Below, one piece after another: positions 18,790-27,241 of a stretch of DNA of 64,000 nucleotides. This DNA comes from Gemmatimonadota bacterium. GTDB lineage: Bacteria > Gemmatimonadota > Gemmatimonadetes > Gemmatimonadales > Gemmatimonadaceae. The notes below the pieces were generated by a model that had not been told where the DNA came from, ran no database searches, and saw only the letters and a list, made by a program, of their open reading frames with translations. The DNA is taken from NCBI GenBank assembly GCA_021413975.1, contig JAIOPJ010000033.1:62001-126000 (forward strand), in the 5' to 3' direction. Within the stretch, counting starts at the first letter, position 1. Each line of letters opens with the position of its first letter. Both the position numbers and the translations under genes were made by a program.

Positions 18790-21684
18790 TGCGGTCCGGG
18801 CCCGCGACCAGGGCTCTCTGGACCGCCGTGCTCGCCGCCGGCATCGCGCTGGCCTGCTCGGCCACGGCCGTCGCGGGGCAGGTCAGGGAACGCCCGCGGC
18901 CGGCCAACAACCCGCCGCAGGGCCGGCCACCCGTCGATCCCCGCGCGCCTTCGCCAGGAGCCGGCGGGGACCAATCGCGCCTCACGCGCTTCACCGCGGA
19001 CGACACGCTCGCGCAGCAGCGGCGCGACACCACCGCGCGCCCCATGCTGGTCGACTGGGCGCCGGACGACAGCGTGATGAGCGCCCTCCGCGCGCGCCCG
19101 GGCTACAGCGTGGTCAGGTACCAGGCCCAGGTCGTCGGCTTCTCCGCGTCCGGCCGCCTGATGACCCTCACCGGCACCGACAGCACGAGGGCGGCGGTCC
19201 AGCGCGACTCGACGATGCTCGTCTCGCGCGGGATCGCCTACAGCGACAGCCTGAAGCTGATCACGGCGAAGGGCGACACGATCATCATGCGGGACCCGAA
19301 CCAGTCGTCGGACGTCATCGGACTCGGCGAGCTCAGCTACGACGTCGAACGCCGCGAGGGGCGCACGCGCGACTTCTCGACCGTCGCCAACTCGGGCGAG
19401 GACTGGAAGGTCGAGGCGCACCGCGCCGCCTTCACCTCCGACAGCACCACCAACCAGAGCACCGTCTACGGGCGCGACGGCCTCATCACGTCCTGCCTCG
19501 ACTCGGTCCCGCACTACCACTTCGTGGCGAAGGAGCTGAAGCGGGTCAGCGGCCGCACACTGGTGGCGCGGTCGGTGGTGCTCCACGTTCAGGGTGTGCC
19601 CGTGATGTGGCTGCCGTTCATGTTCCAGGACATCCGCACCGGCCGGCGCTCCGGGATCCTCACGCCGCGCGTGGGGTTCGCCGAGCTCGTGCGGAACAGC
19701 CCGACGTATCGCCGCACGACCGAGAACCTCGGGTACTACTTCGCGCTCAACGACTACCTCGACGCGCAGGTCAGCATGGACTGGCGGTCGAGCGCGCGTG
19801 CGACGCTGCAGGATCCGGGGTGGACCCGCCTCAACGGGCAGCTCAACTACCGCTGGCTCGACCGGTTCATGTCCGGCAGCCTCGCGCTCTCGCGCAACAC
19901 GCTCAGCAGCGGGAGCGGCAACACCGCGGTCAGCTGGTCGCACGCGCAGGAGTTCTCGTCCAAGACGCGGCTCAACTCGAACCTGAACTACGTCACGAGC
20001 ACCCAGGTCCAGCGGCAGACGCTCATCAACCCGTACGCGGCGATCGCCACGATCGCGTCGCAGCTCAATCTCGTCCGCCAGCAGGGGCCGTTCACGGTGA
20101 ACCTCGGCGGCACGCAGCGGCAGTACCCGGGGCGCGACCAGGTGGACCGCACCGCGGCTCAAGCGCGACCAGAGCAGCACCAACGTCAGCCTCGCCACGC
20201 CGTTCAAGATCCTCGACTTCCAGGTCCAGAGCGGATTCCGCTTCAACAACGTCATCCGCGACTACCCGCAGATCATCACCGTGCGCGACCCCGCCGACAC
20301 CTCGGCGCGGATCGACCGCGTCTATGCCGGCACCTTCGACTCGTCCTTCGACTTCGACATCGGCGTCGGACTGCCGCAGTTCTTCCAGGGCACCTGGAAC
20401 CTCGGACCGAGCGTCACGGCGGCGAACGTCGATCCCAAGGGATTCGCGATCCGCACGCACCTCTCCAACGGCCAGTGGGTCACGCAGAGCAAGCGACTCT
20501 CCTACGGCCTGAGCGTCTCGCCGACGCTCTTCCACCTCTATCCGGGATTCGGGCGGGTGCAGCGGTTCCGGCACTCCATCACGCCGACGCTCTCGTACAG
20601 CTACTCCCCTGCGGCGACGGTGAGCAGCGAGTTCCTCGCGGCGACGAATCAGGTGGCCAACGGCTACCTCGGCGCGCTCGCGCAGAACCGCTTGACGCTC
20701 GGATTCGCGACGAACATCGAAGCCAAGATGCGCGCCCCCGGCGACTCGGCCGACGCCGAAGGGGAGAAGGTGAAGATCGCCTCCTTCCAGTTCACCACGG
20801 TCTCGTGGGACTTCGAGCGGGCGCGCGCGACCGGCAAGACGGGCTTCGCGACCGATCGCTTCGGCTACACCTTCCGGTCCGACCTGCTTCCGGGGTTCGA
20901 CCTCGGCGTGGACTACTCGCTCTTCCAGGGCAACTTCCTGAGCGACACGGCCGTCTTCGATCCCTACCGCGAGTCGGTGCGCGCCGCGTTCTCGCTCGAC
21001 GCCAACTCCGCGATCGTGCGCGGCGTGGCGCGCCTGTTCGGTGCCACGTTGCCGCCGCGCAATGGGCGTCCGGGCTCGCAGGCGAACGCGAACGACGCGG
21101 ACGGCCTCTCGTCGACGATGGGCGCACAGCAGGGGATGGGCGCGATCACCGGGACGCGCACCCGCGGCGCGGTGCGCGAGATCCCCACGGGGAAGGGCTT
21201 CACTGCCTCGTTCAACGTGAGCGCCAACCGGCAGCGGCAACCCGTCGGCGGACGCGTGGTGCAGTATGACGCCGCGACGCAGTGCGCCGCCTACGTGCAG
21301 GGCACCTTCAACTACGACGAGTGCGTCCGCCAGGCGACGCAGAACGCCGGCGCCCGCGACCCGAACGACTTCGGCGCGCTCGGCGGGACCTTCTACCGCG
21401 TGCCGCCCACCACCTCGGTGGGGTTCCGCACGAGCTTCAACCTCACGCCCAAGTGGTCGGCGAGCTGGAGCACCATGTATGACGTCGAACGCAGCGAGTT
21501 CGCGAGCCAGGTGGTGACGCTGCAGCGCGAGTTGCACGACTGGAAGGCGATCTTCGGCTTCACGCAGGCGCCGAACGGCAACTTCGCCTTTACATTCTTC
21601 ATCTCGCTCAAGGCGCAGCCGGAGATCAAGGTCGACTACGACCGCGCCACCTACCGTCCCCCCACCGCCTCGCGCACCCCGTGA
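18789..21684 (+). CDS. lptD: LptD/OstA-like outer-membrane protein, reading frame broken near 20,150
   Basis: LPS-assembly-type outer-membrane protein. ATG 18789 opens a signal peptide (LWTAVLAAGIALACSATAVA). An N-terminal OstA-like domain runs through about residue 260 (YQAQVVGFSASGRLMTLTGT; VPVMWLPFMFQDIRTGRRSG), then the beta-barrel. The first frame is coherent to about 20,150 (QYPGRDQVDRT) and then becomes shadow-like (QARPEQHQRQPRHAV). Barrel sequence resumes one frame over at about 20,152 (PRLKRDQSSTNVSLATPFK) and runs to the stop at 21684. Removing one base around 20,151-20,160 restores a protein of about 964 residues. LptD is normally essential, so a sequencing or assembly indel is the likeliest cause. 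The LptD name is itself by similarity. Confidence 0.85.
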
Positions 21685-23186
21685 CCGCTCCTCTCCTGAT
21701 CGACGGATCCTCGCTGACCGTCGCCGACGTGCTCGAGGTCGCCGAAGGTCGACGCACGGTGCGCCTCGCCCCCGAGGCGCGCACACGGATGCTCGCGACG
21801 CGAGCGATCGTGGAAGGGCTCGCCGCACGCGGTGAGGCGGTCTACGGTGTGACGACCGGCTTCGGGAAGCTCTCCGACATCGCGATCGCTCCCGACCAGC
21901 TCGCACAGCTGCAGGTCAACCTCGTCCGCAGTCACGCCGCCGGCGTGGGCCCGCGACTCCCGGAGCGCGAGGTCCGGGCGATGCTGCTGCTGCGGGCGAA
22001 CGTGCTCGCCAAGGGCTTCAGCGGCGCGCGACCCGTGCTGGCCGAGCTCCTCTGCGCGATGCTCGGTGCCGGGCTCCACCCCGAGATCCCGGAGCAGGGC
22101 TCGGTGGGTGCGAGCGGGGACCTCGCGCCCTTGGCCCACCTCGCGCTCGCGCTCATCGGCGAGGGCGACCTGCGCCACCCGAAGGGCAGCGGCCCTGCCG
22201 CCGAGGTCCTGCGCGCGCACGGGCTCGCGCCCGTGGCCCTCGGACCCAAGGAGGGCCTCGCGCTCATCAACGGCACGCAGGCGCACACCGCCGTGGGGAC
22301 CTTGGCGCTCGTCGCGGCGCGCCGCTGCTGGGAGGCGGCGCATCTGGCAGGGGCGGCGTCGCTCGAGGCGCTGCTCGGGACGCCCACGGCCTTCGACGCG
22401 CGCATCCATGCCGCCCGCGGCCAGCGTGGGCAGATGGAATCGGCGGCCCTGATGCTCGAACTGCTCGCCGACAGTGAGATCCGCGAATCGCACCGGGTGG
22501 GCGATCCGCGTGTGCAGGACGCGTACGCCCTGCGGTGCATGCCCCAGGTGCACGGGCCGGTGCTCGAGGCGATCCGGTTCGCCGAGGGGCTGCTGAGCGG
22601 CGAGCTCAACGCGGCTACCGACAACCCGCTCGTCTTCGACGACGGCACCATGCTCTCGGGCGGCAACTTCCACGGCCAGGCCGCCGCGATGGCGCTCGAC
22701 GTGCTCGCGATCGCGATGACCAACCTCGCGGTGATGAGCGAGCGGCGGATCGACCGTCTCGTGCATCCCGACCTGAACGAGGGACTGCCGCCATTCCTCA
22801 CGCCCACCGCAGGGGTGAGTTCGGGGTTCATGATGGCGCAGGTCACGGCCGCGGCGATCACGAGCGAGTGCAAGATCCTCGCCCACCCCGCGAGCGTGGA
22901 CACGATCCCGACCGACGGGAGCAAGGAGGACGTGGTCCCGATGGCCATGGGAGCGGCGACGAAGCTGCGCCGCGTCCTGCACAACCTGCAGCATGTGCTC
23001 GCGATCGAACTCATGTGTGCGGCGCAGGGGCTCGAGTTCCGGCGCCCCTTGCGCGCGGGCGTCGGCGTGGAGCGGGCGTTCGCGACCGTGCGTGAGTTGG
23101 TGCCGGCGCTCGAGGAGGATCGCGTGCTCGGCCCGGACATCGAGCGGCTCGCTGCGGCGGTCGCCTCCGGACGCTTCTCGGTCTAG
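21681..23186 (+). CDS. hutH: Histidine ammonia-lyase
   Basis: First step of histidine degradation, L-histidine to trans-urocanate plus ammonia. The 501 residues match the family. The MIO cofactor triad Ala144-Ser145-Gly146 lies in [25 protein letters not shown] near 55-64 supplies the catalytic Tyr, and [17 protein letters not shown] and TDNPLVF are conserved. The start is GTG 21681 in a GTGA overlap with the lptD stop, an unusual coupling of catabolism to an envelope operon. hutU follows after 28 nt. Confidence 0.97.
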   Translation: MTAPLLIDGSSLTVADVLEVAEGRRTVRLAPEARTRMLATRAIVEGLAARGEAVYGVTTGFGKLSDIAIAPDQLAQLQVNLVRSHAAGVGPRLPEREVRAMLLLRANVLAKGFSGARPVLAELLCAMLGAGLHPEIPEQGSVGASGDLAPLAHLALALIGEGDLRHPKGSGPAAEVLRAHGLAPVALGPKEGLALINGTQAHTAVGTLALVAARRCWEAAHLAGAASLEALLGTPTAFDARIHAARGQRGQMESAALMLELLADSEIRESHRVGDPRVQDAYALRCMPQVHGPVLEAIRFAEGLLSGELNAATDNPLVFDDGTMLSGGNFHGQAAAMALDVLAIAMTNLAVMSERRIDRLVHPDLNEGLPPFLTPTAGVSSGFMMAQVTAAAITSECKILAHPASVDTIPTDGSKEDVVPMAMGAATKLRRVLHNLQHVLAIELMCAAQGLEFRRPLRAGVGVERAFATVRELVPALEEDRVLGPDIERLAAAVASGRFSV

Positions 23187-23214
23187 CAATCATCCACGTC
23201 TCGCACCGCTCCCG

Positions 23215-24870
23215 ATGACCACCGCACGCGTGATCCGCGCCCCGCGCGGGACCCAGATCAGCTGCAAGGGCTGGCAGCAGGAAGCCGCGCTCCGCATGCT
23301 CATGAACAACCTCGATCCCGAGGTGGCCGAGCGGCCCGATGACCTCGTCGTCTATGGCGGCACCGGAAAGGCCGCACGCAACTGGGAGGCGTTCGACGCG
23401 ATCGTCGCCTCGCTGCGCGAGCTCGAGGGGGATGAGACCTTGCTCGTGCAGAGCGGCAAGCCGGTCGCGGTCTTCCGCACCCATGCCGGCGCCCCGCGCG
23501 TGCTGATCGCGAACTCCAACCTCGTCGGCCGGTTCGCCACCTGGGACCACTTCCGCGAACTCGAGCGGAAGGGTCTCATCATGTACGGGCAGATGACCGC
23601 CGGATCGTGGATCTACATCGGTTCGCAGGGCATCGTGCAAGGGACGTACGAGACCTTCGGCGCCGTCGCGCGGAAGCACTTCGGTGGCACCCTCGCCGGC
23701 CGGTTCGTGCTCACCGCCGGCCTCGGCGGCATGGGAGGTGCGCAAACGCTCGCCGCCACCATGAACGATGCGGCGATCCTCGGCGTCGACGTCGATCCCA
23801 CGCGCATCGAGAAGCGCCTGCAGTCGGGGTACTGCGACAAGATGACCGCCGACTTCGACGAGGCGATGCGCTGGATCCGCGAGGCGCAGACCGCGCGTCG
23901 CGGGCTCTCGGTGGGCCTGGTCGGCAACGCCGCCGACGTCCTCCCGCTCATGGTCGAACGCGGCATCATCCCCGACGTCGTCACCGATCAGACGTCCGCG
24001 CATGACATGCTGAACGGCTACGTCCCGAACGGTATGACGTTCGCGGCGGCCGCGGCATTGCGCACGAGCGATCCCGCGGAGTACGTGCGGCGCTCCACCG
24101 CGAGTGCGGTGCGCCATGTGCGCGCCATGCGCGACATGCAGGACAAAGGTGCGATCGCGTTCGACTACGGCAACAACATCCGCACCGTCGCACTCGACGC
24201 CGGACTCGCCGACGCGTTCGACATCCCCGGTTTCGTGCCCGAGTACGTGCGCCCGCTCTTCTGCGAGGGGAAGGGGCCGTTCCGCTGGGCGGCGCTCTCG
24301 GGCGACCCCGCCGACATCGCGCGTACCGATGCCCTCGTGCTGGAGATGTTCCCGCACGACGAGCATCTCAGGCGCTGGATCACGCTCGCACGCGAGCGGA
24401 TCCACTTCCAGGGGCTCCCCGCGCGCATCTGCTGGCTGGGGCAGGGGGAGCGCGCGCGCTTCGGCGTCGCGATCAACGACCTCGTCGCGAGCGGTGAACT
24501 CAAGGCGCCGATCGTCATCGGCCGCGACCATCTCGACACCGGCAGCGTGGCCTCGCCCTTCCGCGAGACTGAAGCCATGAAGGACGGCTCCGACGCGATC
24601 GCCGACTGGGCGTTCCTCAACGCCATGCTCAACGTCGCGAGCGGCGCGAGCTGGGTGAGCTTCCATCATGGCGGGGGCGTCGGCATCGGCAACTCGCTCC
24701 ACGCCGGGCAGGTGATCGTCGCCGACGGGACGCCCGAGATGCGCGAGCGCCTGCAGCGCGTGCTCACCAACGATCCGGGCATCGGCGTCGCGCGGCACGC
24801 CGACGCCGGGTACGGGTCGGCGCGGGACACGGCGCGGCGCGAGGGCATCAAGCTGCCGTCGCTGCCGTAG
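23215..24870 (+). CDS. hutU: Urocanate hydratase
   Basis: Second step of histidine catabolism, urocanate to 4-imidazolone-5-propionate, with tightly bound NAD. 551 residues from ATG 23215. Signatures include [30 protein letters not shown], the [12 protein letters not shown] loop, [16 protein letters not shown] and [13 protein letters not shown]. An upstream in-frame extension to 22993 lies inside hutH and is discarded. It is followed by a 71-nt gap with a GCGCCGGCGC palindrome and a pyrimidine tract. Confidence 0.97.
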   Translation: MTTARVIRAPRGTQISCKGWQQEAALRMLMNNLDPEVAERPDDLVVYGGTGKAARNWEAFDAIVASLRELEGDETLLVQSGKPVAVFRTHAGAPRVLIANSNLVGRFATWDHFRELERKGLIMYGQMTAGSWIYIGSQGIVQGTYETFGAVARKHFGGTLAGRFVLTAGLGGMGGAQTLAATMNDAAILGVDVDPTRIEKRLQSGYCDKMTADFDEAMRWIREAQTARRGLSVGLVGNAADVLPLMVERGIIPDVVTDQTSAHDMLNGYVPNGMTFAAAAALRTSDPAEYVRRSTASAVRHVRAMRDMQDKGAIAFDYGNNIRTVALDAGLADAFDIPGFVPEYVRPLFCEGKGPFRWAALSGDPADIARTDALVLEMFPHDEHLRRWITLARERIHFQGLPARICWLGQGERARFGVAINDLVASGELKAPIVIGRDHLDTGSVASPFRETEAMKDGSDAIADWAFLNAMLNVASGASWVSFHHGGGVGIGNSLHAGQVIVADGTPEMRERLQRVLTNDPGIGVARHADAGYGSARDTARREGIKLPSLP

Positions 24871-24941
24871 CAGGATGTTGGGCGGCCCACGCTCCCGCGC
24901 CGGCGCCCGGGCTTCTGCCTTCCTTCTTCTTCCTCGCCCCT

Positions 24942-25916
24942 GTGCTCTCCGCGAAGTTCGCTCCTTGGCATCTCATCCCGTTCAGCTGGAAGTACGCCAA
25001 GCTGCGACTCCGCCGCCGCCCGGTCCTCGTCCACTTCGAGGTCACCATGCGCTGCAACGCGAGTTGCGGCTTCTGTGACTACTGGAAGACATCGCCGGAG
25101 ATGAAGGCCAAGGAGCTCGACTCGTTCGTCGACGCGGCGAAGGCCTTCGACCCGATGGTCGTGACCTGGACCGGCGGGGAGCCCCTGCTGCGCCGCGACC
25201 TCGAGGAGCTGGTGGGCGCGGTCGACCGCGCGATCCGCTTCAAGTGGATGACGCTCATCACGCATGGCGCGATGCTCTCGCGCGAACGGGCGCGCTCCCT
25301 CTGGGACGCGGGGATCGGGCAGTTCAGCGTCTCGCTCGACTACCTCGACGAGCGCCATGACCGGGCACGCGGCATCCCGGGGCTCGCGGCGCGGATCCTC
25401 GCGAACGCCGAAGCGATCCGCGGCGAGGGGATGACGGTGCGGTTCAACACCGTCATCAAGGACGACAATCTCGAGGAGATCATGCCGCTCGTGCGCGCCG
25501 CCGAGTCGATGCGCGTGGGCGTCAATCTGTCGGTCTACACCGACTTCAAGAACGGCAACACGCAGCATCTGCTCCGCGACGACCAGACCGAGCGCGTGCA
25601 GGCGCTCGTGCGGGAACTGCTCGAGTTCAAGCGCCGCCGGCGGGGCACGATCTCCAACTCGGACCACTACCTCGAGCAGATCCCGCGCTATCTTCGCGGC
25701 GAGATGACCGAACCATGCCAGTCGGGGAAGGACACAGTGCACATCGATCCATACGGCGGCATCCGGCGGTGTCCCGACTTCCCCGTGGACGGCCACTGGA
25801 CCGCATACGACGGCTACGCGCCGATCAAGTGCGACAAGTGCTATTACGCCTGTCGCGGTGAGGCCCAGGCCCCGCTGCGCACCGACCGCTTCCTCGACCT
25901 GGTCGCCTCGCCATGA
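24942..25916 (+). CDS. Radical SAM protein with SPASM-like C-terminal cysteines
   Basis: 324 residues from GTG 24942. The 4Fe-4S/SAM motif CNASCGFC gives Cys38, Cys42 and Cys45; TGGEPLLRRDLEELV is the SAM-binding GGEP region. A C-terminal cysteine set (259, 277, 297, 300, 304) resembles a SPASM/twitch auxiliary cluster (CDKCYYACRGE). The substrate is unknown. The N-terminus (HLIPFSWKYAKLRLRRRP) is basic/amphipathic and could touch membrane. It sits between hutU and hutI and overlaps hutI by ATGA, so it is co-translated with the histidine pathway, although no radical SAM enzyme is known to be required there. Confidence 0.92.
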   Translation: MLSAKFAPWHLIPFSWKYAKLRLRRRPVLVHFEVTMRCNASCGFCDYWKTSPEMKAKELDSFVDAAKAFDPMVVTWTGGEPLLRRDLEELVGAVDRAIRFKWMTLITHGAMLSRERARSLWDAGIGQFSVSLDYLDERHDRARGIPGLAARILANAEAIRGEGMTVRFNTVIKDDNLEEIMPLVRAAESMRVGVNLSVYTDFKNGNTQHLLRDDQTERVQALVRELLEFKRRRRGTISNSDHYLEQIPRYLRGEMTEPCQSGKDTVHIDPYGGIRRCPDFPVDGHWTAYDGYAPIKCDKCYYACRGEAQAPLRTDRFLDLVASP

Positions 25917-27178
25917 CCCACGTCACCCGGCTCTTCATCAACGCCACGCAGGTCGTCACCTGCGCCGGACCGGCCCGCGGGCGCCGCGGGGTGGAGCAGG
26001 CCGACGCGGCCGTGCGGGACGGGGTTGGCGTGGCCGTGGGCGCGGACGGACGCGTCGTGAGCGTCGCGCCCGACGGCGATCTGCGCGCCGCCCACCCGGG
26101 CGCCGAACTCATCGACTGCGCGGGCGGCGTCCTCACGCCGGGATTCGTCGACTCGCACACGCACGCGATCTTCGGCCGCGCCCGCTACGAGGAGCAGGAA
26201 CTCCGCGCCGCCGGTGTGGGCTACCTCGAGATCGCGCGGCGCGGCGGCGGGATCCACTCCTCGGTGCGCGATCTCCGCACGCGCTCCGCCGACGATCTCG
26301 TAGCACTCGCGCGCGCCCGATTGCGGAGGATCGCCGCACACGGGACCACGACGCTCGAGGTGAAATCGGGCTACGGGCTGTCGCTCGAATCGGAACTCAC
26401 CACGTTGCGCGTGATCCGTCGGCTCGCGGCCGACGCGCCCATGCGGTTGGTCCCCACCTTCCTCGGAGCACACGAGGTCCCGCTCGAGTACCGCGAGGCA
26501 CCGCGCGACCGTGAGGAGTACATCGCGTTGGTGACCGGCGAGATGATCCCGGCCGTCGCGGCCGAAGGGCTCGCGCGCTTCTGCGACGTCTTCTGCGAGC
26601 CCGGGGTCTACACGGTCAGCGAGACCCGGCGCATCCTGCTCGCCGCGCGCGCGGCGGGCCTCGCGCTCAAGTTGCACGCCGACGAACTCGAGAACGGGGC
26701 CGCGGCCGAACTCGCGGCGGAGCTCGGGGCGACCTCGGCGGACCATCTCGCCGCGATCTCCGAGGCCGGCGTCGCGGCGCTCGCCAAGGCCGGCACCGTC
26801 GCCACCCTCCTGCCCGGGACCATGCTCTTCCTCGGCCGTCCGAAGCAGGCCCCGGCGCGCGCGCTCGTCGCGGCCGGCGTCCCGGTCGCGCTCGCCTCGG
26901 ACTTCAATCCCGGCACCAGCCCGACCGTCAACTTCCCCCTCGTGCTCACGCTCGGCGTGAGCCAGTTGCGGCTGAGCGTGGGGGAGGCATTCGTCGCCGC
27001 CACGGTCAACGGCGCGGCGGCGCTGGGACTCGCCGCGGAGGTCGGGCAGCTGGCGCCGGGCTTCCAGGCGGACCTGGCGCTCTTCGACGTCCGGGATCAT
27101 CGCGAGATCCCCTACTGGTATGGCGACAACCGGTGCCTCCGGACCTGGCTCGGCGGGCGGCCGGCGCACCTCGGCTGA
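25913..27178 (+). CDS. hutI: Imidazolonepropionase
   Basis: Third step of histidine degradation, hydrolysis of imidazolonepropionate to N-formimino-L-glutamate. 421-residue amidohydrolase. Metal ligands His82 and His84 lie in GFVDSHTHAIFG; LEVKSGYGLSLESEL, LGAHEVPLEY, LKLHADELEN and ASDFNPGTSPT supply further substrate and metal residues. The last steps (formiminoglutamate hydrolysis) are not encoded nearby. It overlaps the radical SAM gene by ATGA and is followed by a promoter for the TPR gene. Confidence 0.97.
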   Translation: MTHVTRLFINATQVVTCAGPARGRRGVEQADAAVRDGVGVAVGADGRVVSVAPDGDLRAAHPGAELIDCAGGVLTPGFVDSHTHAIFGRARYEEQELRAAGVGYLEIARRGGGIHSSVRDLRTRSADDLVALARARLRRIAAHGTTTLEVKSGYGLSLESELTTLRVIRRLAADAPMRLVPTFLGAHEVPLEYREAPRDREEYIALVTGEMIPAVAAEGLARFCDVFCEPGVYTVSETRRILLAARAAGLALKLHADELENGAAAELAAELGATSADHLAAISEAGVAALAKAGTVATLLPGTMLFLGRPKQAPARALVAAGVPVALASDFNPGTSPTVNFPLVLTLGVSQLRLSVGEAFVAATVNGAAALGLAAEVGQLAPGFQADLALFDVRDHREIPYWYGDNRCLRTWLGGRPAHLG

Positions 27179-27205
27179 GGCCTCCGCGCCGTCGGCCCCA
27201 AACGC

Positions 27206-27235
27206 TTGTCACGCCACGGGTTCGCCGGGTAAGTT
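27206..27235 (+). promoter_or_regulatory. Promoter of the 27,242 TPR gene, leaderless type
   Basis: TTGTCA (27206-27211), an 18-bp spacer and TAAGTT (27230-27235) are followed after 6 nt by the ATG at 27242. Transcription would start at the A of ATG. This is the best two-box example of the leaderless class in the window. Confidence 0.6.
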
Positions 27236-27241
27236 TCCGGA

